From a virus, in IMG/VR virus record IMGVR_UViG_3300013286_000038, positions 1 to 30,401 of that record: DNA of 30,401 nt; one strand, given 5' to 3'. The number at the start of each line of letters is the position of its first letter. The first letter of the stretch is position 1. The notes below the pieces were generated by a model. It made no database searches, was not told the origin of the DNA, and was given only the letters and a program-made list of their open reading frames with translations. A program made the translations under genes and the position numbers. This document shows positions 6,205 to 14,175 of this stretch, one piece after another.

Positions 6205-9200
6205 ATGGCAACATTAAATTCACCAGGCGTATCAGTAAGCATAGTAAACGAGAGTTTTTATACTCCGGCGGCTCCAGGGACCGTACCTCTAATCTTTATA
6301 GCTACTGCCGCAAATAAACAAAATTCTTCAGGAACTGGCACCGCGGCCGGTACTACAAGTAAGTATAAAAATCAAGTTTGGACTATTACCAGTCAGAGAG
6401 ATCTTACAGATACATTCGGTACTCCAATCTTTGAAGTTGATTCGGGTAATAATCCGGTAAACGGCGGAGAGCGTAACGAGTACGGCCTACAAGCCGCATA
6501 TTCAGTATTGGGTGTAAGCTCAAGAGTATTCGTTGCCCGTGCAGACGTTGACCTTGGCCAATTAGTTGGAAAGAGCTCAGCACCAGTAGGCGCACCAGCA
6601 GGCGGAACATATTGGTTAGATACCACAAACACTAAATTTGGTGTATTTGAATGGGACGCAACAGCAGGCTCATTCAGTGTGCAATCTTTAGCAGTTATCG
6701 ATTCTACTAACTCTGCAATTTCAACAGTCGGCAACGATGGTGTAACAATTAGTCCAGGATTCGGTGCATTGGGTTCTTATGCAATCTGTACAGATCATGG
6801 AAACACCAACGAAGCTCAATATAAAAACCAAGACGGTAATTGGGTCAAGATTGGTAGCTCAGGCGAAACAGCATTTGCTACAAATGCCAACGTTAGTACA
6901 TTTAAATCAACAGTCTGGGTAACAAGTTATCCAACAGTTACCAGCACAACATCAACAGTCAATGCAAGTTTTGCTTCTGCATCTGGTTCGTTGATCATTA
7001 ATGGTACTACAGTAGCAGTAAGCACAGCTTCTACAGTTGCATCTATTGCACAAAGTATCAACAGCACACTACACACAAGTGGAATTGGCGCCAAAGCTGA
7101 AGCTGGTAAGCTAAACATCTATGCTGATGCGAATCCCGGAACAGTTACCATCGGCGGCACCAACAGCACCTTGGCTACGCTAGGCTACAAAGCCAAGACA
7201 TACTACGGTCCACAGCTATTCATTGGACCACATACTCAGTATCCAGACTTTGGTTCAAGACCAAGTGGCTCTGTTTATGTTAAAACAACAAGTCCCGATA
7301 AAGGCGCCAGTTGGATCGTAAAACAATACAATGCAACTACCCAGGCATTTACACAATTTGCCGCACCTATCTATCCAGATGCACAGACAGCAAATTACAA
7401 CCTAGATAAAACATCAGGTGGTGCAAAGATTGCTGTAGGCACCTTGTTTGTTGAAAGTAATTTTAACCACGGTAATGGTACAGCTACTACAGCAAGTAAC
7501 TTTGCTTCATATGTAGATTTCCGTATTTGGAGACGCTCAGCGGTTGCTCCCACAACAATTACCAGCACTTCATTGTCACCTGCACCCACACTGCCTAATG
7601 GTGCAGTTCTAACAATCAAAGAAAGTGGTACAAGTTCGTCAGAACTAGAACACGAAACAGCAATCACCCTAGTGGGTACAACATTATCTGCACTGGTAAC
7701 TGCTATCAATGCCGGTGGGTTTGAATATACTTCCGCTTTGTTAAATGCAGACGGAACTGTGTCTATCATACACTCAGCAGGTGGCGAGATTAAATTTAAA
7801 GATCCAAGTGGTATTTTATCTACCGCAGGATTTACACCGTACACATATAGCACAATCGCTGATACATGGACAGGTACCACAAACTTCTATGCCGCTGGTA
7901 CAAAAGAAGTTGACGGTTACACATCTAAAGCAAGCAATTGGGCACCTTTGGTGTTTAGTCCGCAAAAAACAGCTCCTACATCTAGACCAGCAGACGGTAC
8001 ACTATGGTACAGCAACGTATTCAATACAGTTGACATCATGTATCACAACGGTACTAAATGGACAGGTTACAAAAATGCTTTCCCAGCAACAGATCCAGCA
8101 GGTCCTATTATTTCAGTAACACAGCCCATTACACAGAGTACTGGCGCCGCATTAGCCAACGGAGACATTTGGATCCAAACAGGTGACATGGACATGTATG
8201 GCAAAGATTTTTATGTTTACAACGGTAATACATTGAAGTGGGAAACACAAGATCCTACAGATCAAACAAGTCCAAACGGTTGGGTATTCCACGATGCACG
8301 TTGGGCCGCAAACGGTTATGCAACAACAGCAGGCACACTTCCACAGTTGTTAGCCAGTGACTTTGTTGACCCAGATGCTCCAGATCCAGGTTTATATCCA
8401 CGTGGTACACGCCTATGGAATCTACGCCGTTCTGGTTATAATGTAAAACAATACATTTCAAACTACATCGACGTAAACGATAACAATGGTGTAAATATTC
8501 GTACAGGCGATCCAATGGACGGATCAAACGCAACAACAATATATAATACAGCACGTTGGGTTTCAGTAAGTCCTAACAACGCTGACGGTTCAGGCGCATT
8601 TGGTCGTCATGCACAGCGTGGCTTTGTTGTTAAAGCGTTCAAAGCATTAATAGACACTAATGATAGATTGAAAGATACAGATACATTAGTATTCAACTTA
8701 ATGGCTTGCCCAGGATATCCTGAAGCAATTACAAACATGGTTGCACTAAATGGTGATCGCGCACAGACAGCGTTTATCATTGGTGATACTCCATTCCGAT
8801 TGAAAGCAACTGGTACAGAGATCCAGGCATACGGTAATAACTCTGCAAAAGCAGTAGACAACGGTGAGGCTGGCGCGGTAACACGCGATGACTACACAGC
8901 ATTGTTCTATCCAAGTGGCTATGCTAACGATAATGCAGGTAACTATATTGTTGTTCCACCAAGCCACATGATGCTACGCACATTCATCAACAGCGACAGT
9001 AAATCGTATCAGTGGTTTGCTCCAGCGGGTGTACGCCGCGGCGGTGTGGACAATGCCACATCAGTTGGTTATATCAATCCAGAAGGCGACTTTGTTCCAT
9101 CAGCATTGCCACAAGGTATACGTGATGTAATGGCCCTGCCGACGGTTAGAATCAACCCAATTGCCACACTAAATGGCTCGGGCATTTTAAACTTTGGTAA

Positions 9201-9573
9201 CTACAGCAGAAGCAACAGCACAAGTGCGCTAGATCGTATTAACGTATCTCGTCTAGTAGCATACACTCGTCGTCAGTTAGATCTGATTGTTCGTCCATAC
9301 TTGTTCGAACCAAATGATCAGTTGACACGTAACGAAGTTAAGAACGCAGTCGAAAGTTTCTTATTAGAGTTGGTTGGACAACGTGCGCTATATGACTTTA
9401 TCGTTGTATGCGACACAAGCAATAACACCACAGCACGTATTGATCGTTCTGAGTTATGGGTTGATATTGCGATAGAACCAGTTAAAGCAGTTGAATTTAT
9501 CTACATTCCAGTTCGCTTGCTCAATACCGGCGCAATTAAATCAGGAAACTTTGGCCAGGTATCAAAGGGCTAA
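6205..9573 (+). CDS. 18: Tail sheath protein (T4 gp18-like), greatly enlarged
   Basis: Main contractile sheath subunit. The N terminus ATLNSPGVSVSIVNESFYTP and the C-terminal core (GFVVKAFKALIDTNDRLKDT; NMVALNGDRAQTAFIIGDTP; INPIATLNGSGILNFGNYS; a final stretch ending VEFIYIPVRLL) match the sheath family. It is 1122 residues compared with 659 in T4; the excess lies in the middle (about residues 130-690) and contains four copies of a short module with aromatic and NG-x-x-W features (about 6601-6660, 7252-7335, 7981-8075, 8155-8253). These are probably surface-exposed domains. The ATG at 6205 is chosen over upstream in-frame ATG/GTG codons because GGGAG stands 9 bases before it and the family begins here. 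Followed by gp19 as in T4. Confidence 0.92.
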   Translation: MATLNSPGVSVSIVNESFYTPAAPGTVPLIFIATAANKQNSSGTGTAAGTTSKYKNQVWTITSQRDLTDTFGTPIFEVDSGNNPVNGGERNEYGLQAAYSVLGVSSRVFVARADVDLGQLVGKSSAPVGAPAGGTYWLDTTNTKFGVFEWDATAGSFSVQSLAVIDSTNSAISTVGNDGVTISPGFGALGSYAICTDHGNTNEAQYKNQDGNWVKIGSSGETAFATNANVSTFKSTVWVTSYPTVTSTTSTVNASFASASGSLIINGTTVAVSTASTVASIAQSINSTLHTSGIGAKAEAGKLNIYADANPGTVTIGGTNSTLATLGYKAKTYYGPQLFIGPHTQYPDFGSRPSGSVYVKTTSPDKGASWIVKQYNATTQAFTQFAAPIYPDAQTANYNLDKTSGGAKIAVGTLFVESNFNHGNGTATTASNFASYVDFRIWRRSAVAPTTITSTSLSPAPTLPNGAVLTIKESGTSSSELEHETAITLVGTTLSALVTAINAGGFEYTSALLNADGTVSIIHSAGGEIKFKDPSGILSTAGFTPYTYSTIADTWTGTTNFYAAGTKEVDGYTSKASNWAPLVFSPQKTAPTSRPADGTLWYSNVFNTVDIMYHNGTKWTGYKNAFPATDPAGPIISVTQPITQSTGAALANGDIWIQTGDMDMYGKDFYVYNGNTLKWETQDPTDQTSPNGWVFHDARWAANGYATTAGTLPQLLASDFVDPDAPDPGLYPRGTRLWNLRRSGYNVKQYISNYIDVNDNNGVNIRTGDPMDGSNATTIYNTARWVSVSPNNADGSGAFGRHAQRGFVVKAFKALIDTNDRLKDTDTLVFNLMACPGYPEAITNMVALNGDRAQTAFIIGDTPFRLKATGTEIQAYGNNSAKAVDNGEAGAVTRDDYTALFYPSGYANDNAGNYIVVPPSHMMLRTFINSDSKSYQWFAPAGVRRGGVDNATSVGYINPEGDFVPSALPQGIRDVMALPTVRINPIATLNGSGILNFGNYSRSNSTSALDRINVSRLVAYTRRQLDLIVRPYLFEPNDQLTRNEVKNAVESFLLELVGQRALYDFIVVCDTSNNTTARIDRSELWVDIAIEPVKAVEFIYIPVRLLNTGAIKSGNFGQVSKG
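6601..8253 (+). repeat. Four diverged NG-x-x-W type modules inside gp18
   Basis: Protein-level repeat, not nucleotide: GGTYWLDTTNTKFGVFEWD; SGSVYVKTTSPDKGASW; ADGTLWYSNVF..YHNGTKW; NGDIWIQTGD..YVYNGNTLKW. Each has a Gly, then (L/V/I)(W/Y), a polar turn, then (V/I)-aromatic-(N/W)-G and Trp. Related pieces occur in gp14 and gp15. Confidence 0.55.
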
Positions 9574-9581
9574 TGGGAATG

Positions 9582-9588
9582 GTAAATA
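9582..9588 (+). promoter_or_regulatory. Late promoter for gp19
   Basis: GTAAATA, 23 bases before the gp19 ATG. AAGGAG at 9598-9603 lies in the expected leader, 8 bases before the ATG. Gives the tube gene its own transcript in addition to read-through from gp18. Confidence 0.6.
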
Positions 9589-9611
9589 ACATAGAACAAG
9601 GAGCATATTAA

Positions 9612-10238
9612 ATGGCTATTGCAAGTTTAAGTAAATTATCTGTACCGCTACCACCAGGTCAAAGTTCAACAAGCCAAGGCCTGTTGATGCCAAAGCTAAA
9701 GTACAGATTTCGCGTAACATTAGAAAACTTTGGAGTATCAAAACCTACTTCAGAAATGACTAAACAGGTCGTAACTGTTGGTCGTCCTAACTTGAGTTTT
9801 GACGAAGTCGAACTACATGTTTATAACAGCCGTGTAAAATACGCTGGTAAGCACAAGTGGGAAGACATCCAATTGGTTGTACGTGATGATGTTACAGGTG
9901 CTGTCAGCAGATTAGTTGGTGAGCAATTACAGAAACAATTTGACTTCTTTGAACAGGCAGTTGCGGCTTCTGGTATTGACTACAAATTTACTACAAAGAT
10001 TGAAATTCTTGACGGTGGTAATGGTGCATATACTCCTAACGTATTAGAAACATTTGAATTGTTAGGTTGCTATGTGAAACAAGCACAATACCAACAAGGC
10101 GATTACAGTTCTTCAGATGCAATGGATATCACACTATCTATTGCCTACGATAACGCAATACAGACAGATGTCACTGGCAACCCAATCGGTATTGGCGTAG
10201 CAGTCGGCCGCACACTAGGTACATTGGCTACAGGCTAA
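9612..10238 (+). CDS. 19: Tail tube protein (T4 gp19-like)
   Basis: Forms the rigid inner tube through which DNA passes. The 208-residue product has the tube layout: KYRFRVTLENFGVSK near residues 30-45, VTVGRPNLSFDEVELHVYNS (the strand pair typical of gp19), KWEDIQLVVRDDVTGAVSRL, and SDAMDITLSIAYDNAIQ near the end. T4 gp19 is 163 residues. The position directly after the sheath gene is the T4 order and supports the call. AAGGAG 8 bases before the ATG fixes the start. Its transcript ends at the strong hairpin at 10255-10283. Confidence 0.9.
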   Translation: MAIASLSKLSVPLPPGQSSTSQGLLMPKLKYRFRVTLENFGVSKPTSEMTKQVVTVGRPNLSFDEVELHVYNSRVKYAGKHKWEDIQLVVRDDVTGAVSRLVGEQLQKQFDFFEQAVAASGIDYKFTTKIEILDGGNGAYTPNVLETFELLGCYVKQAQYQQGDYSSSDAMDITLSIAYDNAIQTDVTGNPIGIGVAVGRTLGTLATG

Positions 10239-10254
10239 TCTATCAGTAGGATAT

Positions 10255-10283
10255 AAAACCTGGATTAACCTCCAGGTTTTTTT
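10255..10283 (+). terminator. Rho-independent terminator after gp19
   Basis: Perfect 9-bp stem AAAACCTGG / CCAGGTTTT with an 8-base loop, followed by more T residues (seven T in a row from 10277). Confidence 0.9.
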
Positions 10284-10287
10284 ACGA

Positions 10288-10294
10288 CTAAATA
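10288..10294 (+). promoter_or_regulatory. Late promoter for tube-fold baseplate gene
   Basis: CTAAATA ends exactly 5 bases before the ATG at 10300; predicted start of transcription is the A of the ATG. It sits just past the gp19 terminator, so this gene depends on it. No Shine-Dalgarno. Confidence 0.7.
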
Positions 10295-10299
10295 TCTAT

Positions 10300-12261
10300 A
10301 TGCCATCCATAGTTGATTATCTCTCAGGTTACACCAATCAAGGTACCATGCATGATTATGCTCATGCCAGTCGCCTTTATCTTGACGACACGTTCGCCCT
10401 TGCTCCAAAAACCAGCTGGATCTACTACGTAGTATTTTCAATCAATCCTGCCGCTATATCAGAAGTGCAGTGGAATGAACAAAAGAGGGGATACGAAGCG
10501 GGTATGTTAGTCAAAGCTGTTGACCTACCAAAGTTTAAAATTGCAGTTGAAACACTAAATCAGTATAACAGAAAAACACGTATTCAACAAAAAATTACCT
10601 ACGAACCTATATCTATGACGTTCCATGATGACATGAGTAACGTTACAAACAGCTTGTGGGTAAACTATTTTAGATACTACTATAGAGACACATGGCACGG
10701 ACAAACAGTTAGGACCGCAAATCAACTTGCTGCCAGTGATAGAGTAAGGGCGGATTATGGAAATACAAAGTATTCTACAGGGCCCACTACTAAGTTACCA
10801 GATGGCCGCCCAGGTGGACACGGTAAATTCGGATTAAACAACAATCAAAGCGTTCCGTTCTTCAATGCTGTGACAATCTATCAACTGAATGCAAAACGTT
10901 TTACCAGTTATATTCTAGTAAATCCCTTGTTCGAAAGTTGGGAACATGATCAACTTGATCAATCATCGGGCAATAAATTTGCACAGAGCAGATGCAGTCT
11001 AGGATACGAGACTGTATTCTATGGCGAGGGACGAACGTCTCGAGACAATCCGTCAGGATTCGCCACATTCCATTATGATCTAAAACCTAGTCCGCTGAGT
11101 CTTTCTGGTGGCGGCAATTCATCTCTATTCGGTCCAGGGGGCATACTACAGGGCACACAAGATCTATTTGGTAGTACTGATAAACTATTAAGCGGTAATT
11201 CAATGAGCTCTCTAGGATCTTTATTAAACGTAGGTATCCAAGGATCTAATCTAGCAAGAAATTTTAATAATATAACAAGTGCATCATTAAAAGCAGAAGG
11301 ACAGAGTATTTTAAACAGCGCAATCAAGGGTGCAATAGCAGGCGGTGGGCCAAATAGTGGTATATTGGGCGGTATCATCGGTGGTGGGCTAGGGTCGTTA
11401 GGTAAATCGTTGGGGTTTGGCCCACAGGTAGGAACACTGTTAGATGGAGCACAATTTGTACCAAACAAAACAGGAGCAGTTGCAGGAGCGATAGGAGAGC
11501 CATCACCGGGTGCGCCAGCAAATATAAGTGCAGGACCTGCTCTTGCCGCAAACGAACTTGTTCTCAGCGGTGCCGATCTTGAGCAACTTAATACTCCTAC
11601 GGCAGCGGCAAACGCCTTAAGGCAACAAATATACCAAGAAAATGAGTTACAAAAGAAAGTCGCGGAGGCTAGATATCAACAAAACGATGTAGAGGCCGCA
11701 GTAGCAAAGGCAACAGCGGCCGATGGTCCGCAGGCAGGAAATCTTTTAAGAGAACAATATGCCGCTCAGGGATATATTTCTCCTGATATGTATGACAAAC
11801 AACTGCAAACAGTTCGAGATAACAAGGCCAACATTCAAAAAATTGTAGATACTGATACAGCCAGTTTAGCCGCGTATGATTATGATTCAAGGACATCTAT
11901 TGGACAGGTAAAACAAGAGGCTAAAACAGAAGAAGCTAGGACTCCTACATTTATAGAAAGGCAAATAACAGAAGTTCGTACAGCCTACGACAAATTTGTT
12001 GAAGCGGCTAATCGCCCTGGAATTGATTTGACTGTGGGAATGACTCCGGACGAAAAAGAACAGTATCTGAAAGAAAAAGCAAATAGACCGTGGTACTCGA
12101 AGTTCATTGGAGTAGATCTTAACCCACCAGTTGATCTGACTTTAGGAATGACTCCGGACGAAAAAACGAAATATCTGCAAGATCTTGCAAATATACCTTA
12201 CTACCAAAAGTTTCCCTTTAGCATAATCACTGGTGGGGTTCCTCTTAAGAAGATAAACTAA
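10300..12261 (+). CDS. Tail-tube-fold structural protein, baseplate tube initiator/cap candidate (gp54/gp48-like)
   Basis: The first ~280 residues look like a tube-type domain: YYVVFSINP, GMLVKAVDLPKFKIAVETLN, then KITYEPISMTFHDDMSN and LWVNYFRYYYRD. The strand order and the 'YEPISMTFHDD' region recall the tube-initiator proteins of marine T4-like phages (gp54, possibly gp48); which one cannot be decided by eye. Then comes a Gly/Ser-rich, low-complexity region (about 270-380, with GAIAGGGPNSGILGGIIGGG) that could insert in a membrane or be flexible, a long polar helical region (about 430-570), and two 36-residue tandem repeats near the end. At 653 residues it is about twice the size of T4 gp54 or gp48. 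Followed two bases later by the next gene. Confidence 0.6.
   Translation: MPSIVDYLSGYTNQGTMHDYAHASRLYLDDTFALAPKTSWIYYVVFSINPAAISEVQWNEQKRGYEAGMLVKAVDLPKFKIAVETLNQYNRKTRIQQKITYEPISMTFHDDMSNVTNSLWVNYFRYYYRDTWHGQTVRTANQLAASDRVRADYGNTKYSTGPTTKLPDGRPGGHGKFGLNNNQSVPFFNAVTIYQLNAKRFTSYILVNPLFESWEHDQLDQSSGNKFAQSRCSLGYETVFYGEGRTSRDNPSGFATFHYDLKPSPLSLSGGGNSSLFGPGGILQGTQDLFGSTDKLLSGNSMSSLGSLLNVGIQGSNLARNFNNITSASLKAEGQSILNSAIKGAIAGGGPNSGILGGIIGGGLGSLGKSLGFGPQVGTLLDGAQFVPNKTGAVAGAIGEPSPGAPANISAGPALAANELVLSGADLEQLNTPTAAANALRQQIYQENELQKKVAEARYQQNDVEAAVAKATAADGPQAGNLLREQYAAQGYISPDMYDKQLQTVRDNKANIQKIVDTDTASLAAYDYDSRTSIGQVKQEAKTEEARTPTFIERQITEVRTAYDKFVEAANRPGIDLTVGMTPDEKEQYLKEKANRPWYSKFIGVDLNPPVDLTLGMTPDEKTKYLQDLANIPYYQKFPFSIITGGVPLKKIN
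12025..12213 (+). repeat. 36-residue tandem repeat in the tube-fold protein C terminus
   Basis: Two copies with period 108 bases start at 12025 and 12133. Shared pattern: DLT(V/L)GMTPDEK, then YL, AN-x-P, Y, KF. The bases under GMTPDEK are identical (GGAATGACTCCGGACGAAAA), which points to a fairly recent duplication or strong constraint. Confidence 0.8.
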
Positions 12262-12262
12262 C

Positions 12263-12640
12263 ATGCCAATATATACCAATATTCCTTCAAATAACAAAAA
12301 TGGTGATAGTGCAAACTCCACTAAAAATCTCATTGACAATTTTTATAAAACAAATATTCCCATCGATGCAGGAACTTATGATGCACTGAAAGGTTTTTTT
12401 GGTAGCAACGGTTTTAGTGATATTGCATCAGACACTATTGCCTATGCAATACTATATCAAGCCTATATTGATCAATATAATCCCATGCAGGTTATAGAAA
12501 ATATAAAAGGTCTCGACGGTGCCCAATTAAATGCACTGGTTACTGAGATTTTAAACTTCAACAGATTCAAAACCAGTTTCTTAGGAAGAAGCGCGGCCTA
12601 TGGAACTACTCCATCGGTTACTAGAGAGATTCTATCTTGA
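12263..12640 (+). CDS. Unknown small virion-operon protein
   Basis: Not recognised; 125 residues. Starts PIYTNIPSNNKNGDSANSTK, a polar probably disordered N terminus, then a mostly helical middle (NLIDNFYKTNIPIDAGTYDA; SDTIAYAILYQAYIDQYN) and a short tail. No membrane segment, cysteine or known motif. It lies between the tube-fold baseplate protein and gp4, starts one base after the former's stop and overlaps gp4 by four bases (TTGA), so it is made as part of the late structural operon. A role in baseplate or tail assembly is inferred only from position. Confidence 0.65.
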   Translation: MPIYTNIPSNNKNGDSANSTKNLIDNFYKTNIPIDAGTYDALKGFFGSNGFSDIASDTIAYAILYQAYIDQYNPMQVIENIKGLDGAQLNALVTEILNFNRFKTSFLGRSAAYGTTPSVTREILS

Positions 12641-13074
12641 GTTTAAAATTTGCCAAGGGTCAATACAATTTAAAGAACCCCGAAAAATACATAGGGTCAA
12701 CTGTTCCCATCTATCGTAGCAGTTGGGAAATAGCAGTCATGCGCATGTGTGATAATAATCCAGCTATTCAACAATGGGCCAGCGAACCTGTGAGAATTCC
12801 ATATAGAGATCCTCTTACCGGCAAGCAGACTGTATATGTTCCTGACTTTCTAGTGATGTTTGAAGATAAGAAAGAAAAGAAGCATATCGAGCTGTGGGAA
12901 ATAAAACCAGCGAATCAACAGATACTTGAAAAAGTTGGAAAAAATCCCTATAACCAAGCACAGTTTGTAAAGAATCAAGCCAAGTGGCAGGTAGCAACAC
13001 AATGGGCTAAATCCAGAGGCATGAAATTCAGAGTCTTAAACGAGAACGATATTTTCCATACTGGGAAGAAATAA
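12637..13074 (+). CDS. 4: Head completion protein (T4 gp4/gp50-like), nuclease fold
   Basis: Gp4 finishes packaged heads so that tails can attach. This 145-residue product lines up with T4 gp4 over most of its length: LKNPEKYIGS..PIYRSSWE (T4: KNISKYRGD..TYRSNWE), NNPAIQQWASEPVRIPY (T4: KNPEIIAWGSETAVIPY), then YVPDFLVMFEDK and HIELWEIKP, and the end KWQVATQWAKSRGMKFRVL (T4: KWKAAQSLAEKRGIKFRIL). The PDF...ELWEIKP residues fit a TnsA/PD-(D/E)XK-type nuclease core. The start is a TTG at 12637 that overlaps the preceding stop as TTGA; the family N terminus supports this over any later ATG. Confidence 0.9.
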   Translation: MSLKFAKGQYNLKNPEKYIGSTVPIYRSSWEIAVMRMCDNNPAIQQWASEPVRIPYRDPLTGKQTVYVPDFLVMFEDKKEKKHIELWEIKPANQQILEKVGKNPYNQAQFVKNQAKWQVATQWAKSRGMKFRVLNENDIFHTGKK

Positions 13075-13087
13075 AATAAGTAATGTT

Positions 13088-13570
13088 ATGACTAAGAAAC
13101 TTGAAGAACTTTTAAACATCAATTCTGCAGATGAAAAACCTGTGGAATTACCACCGGTAGCAAGCCCTCCTGCACATGTGAATCTACAAGCCACTCTCGA
13201 CGAATTTGATAAAATCAGCTCAGCACTTCCGCAGGTTAAAGGTCTGGGCGATATCAGCGATAGTGAGCTAGATGCACTGGCCAAGAAAGCAGAAGAAGCA
13301 TTTGATGACATATATGATTTAGGTATGAATGTAGAAGCACGATATAGTACCCGAATGTTTGAAGTTGCAGGTAACATGCTCAATGCCGCTATAACAGCCA
13401 AGTCAGCTAAGATTGATAAGAAGCTAAAAATGGTGGAATTACAGCTTAAAAAGCTGGCAATTGACAAGAAAGACAACCCTAATGACGGAAATAGCGTAGT
13501 TGCAGGTGAAGGTTATGTAATAGCAGATCGTAACAGTCTCATAGCAAAACTTAAAAACATGGATAAATAA
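13088..13570 (+). CDS. 16: Terminase small subunit (T4 gp16-like)
   Basis: Small terminase, which recognises or holds DNA at the start of packaging and regulates gp17. The 160-residue product has an acidic, Pro-rich N terminus (EELLNINSADEKPVELPPV), a central coiled-coil core (DIYDLGMNVEARYSTRMFEV followed by AGNMLNAAITAKSAKIDKKL) like the gp16 ring-forming domain ('arafEVaG..l'), and a polar C-terminal tail. Length compares with 164 in T4. No clear Shine-Dalgarno precedes the ATG; it follows gp4 after 13 bases. Unlike in T4, it is not next to gp17 but separated from it by two other genes. Identification rests on the core pattern and size. Confidence 0.75.
   Translation: MTKKLEELLNINSADEKPVELPPVASPPAHVNLQATLDEFDKISSALPQVKGLGDISDSELDALAKKAEEAFDDIYDLGMNVEARYSTRMFEVAGNMLNAAITAKSAKIDKKLKMVELQLKKLAIDKKDNPNDGNSVVAGEGYVIADRNSLIAKLKNMDK
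13563..13569 (+). promoter_or_regulatory. Late promoter for capsid-targeting protein
   Basis: ATAAATA overlaps the gp16 stop region, 17 bases before the ATG at 13587; the expected leader of about 12 bases contains GTAGGA as a weak ribosome site. Confidence 0.6.
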
Positions 13571-13586
13571 AGGGTAGGAATAAACT

Positions 13587-14174
13587 ATGAAAACATTTAA
13601 AGAATACCTTAGCGAAAGCAAAAAATTCTACGATTTTAAGATTAAGATCGCTGGAGAGTTTGCTGGCGAGGAAAAGCTAAAACAAATGCTGGAACGCTTT
13701 GTTGTATCAAGTTTCAAAAAATCAGGTACATCACCAATTCAGTCACTGCCATTAGATTTTCCAAAGATTCGCAATTGTCAAGTTACGGTATACGAAGTTG
13801 CACTCGAGTACCCAACTACATCTTATGAACTACACGAATATATTTCAGCTGGAATTGAAAAAGGACCCGACTATGTCGTAGTCCGCAAGCCGGGTGAACC
13901 AACTGAAGCTTACCAAGCACAACAAGACAAGCGCGAAGGCGCATTACTACAAGATCCAAATTACACAGAAGTGGAAAAAATAGACACCAAGTCGTATTAT
14001 GGGACCGAATACAACAGCAGTCTTGTAAAGACCTTAAACGATGACCTAAAGGCCATGCGTAAAGAAAGAGGAGAAGTTATTCCAAGTTCCGCTGACGGAA
14101 AAACAACTAACGAAGTTCCTCAAAATAACACAAGTCCAATTCAAGAAACGGACTATGATCCAAGGAAGAAATAA
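13587..14174 (+). CDS. Probable prohead internal protein with capsid-targeting sequence
   Basis: A 195-residue protein of unknown fold whose N terminus MKTFKEYLSES is very close to the capsid-targeting sequence of T4 IPI/IPII/IPIII (MKTYQEFIAEA). Prohead protease in T4 cuts after (L/I)XE; LSE fits and cleavage would fall after residue 10. The rest begins with an alpha/beta-looking stretch (KFYDFKIKIAGEFAGEEKLK; CQVTVYEVALEYPTT) that looks like a ferredoxin-like strand pattern, then a long polar tail ending NTSPIQETDYDPRKK. It sits between the two terminase genes with its own late promoter, fitting a head component. What it does in the head is unknown. Confidence 0.65.
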   Translation: MKTFKEYLSESKKFYDFKIKIAGEFAGEEKLKQMLERFVVSSFKKSGTSPIQSLPLDFPKIRNCQVTVYEVALEYPTTSYELHEYISAGIEKGPDYVVVRKPGEPTEAYQAQQDKREGALLQDPNYTEVEKIDTKSYYGTEYNSSLVKTLNDDLKAMRKERGEVIPSSADGKTTNEVPQNNTSPIQETDYDPRKK

Positions 14175-14175
14175 C

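Noticed and set aside
7395-7880. Long minus-strand open frame within gp18 (161 codons)
   Set aside because: Shadow of the gp18 coding strand; composition follows the complement and there is no start signal or known motif.
11073-11468. Minus-strand Pro-rich open frame in the Gly-rich part of the tube-fold gene
   Set aside because: Proline is the reverse-complement image of the Gly-rich coding region.
13071-13080. ATAAAATAAG before the gp16 start as a late promoter
   Set aside because: Has an extra A in the element; not close enough to the TAAATA core to call, although gp16 lacks a Shine-Dalgarno.
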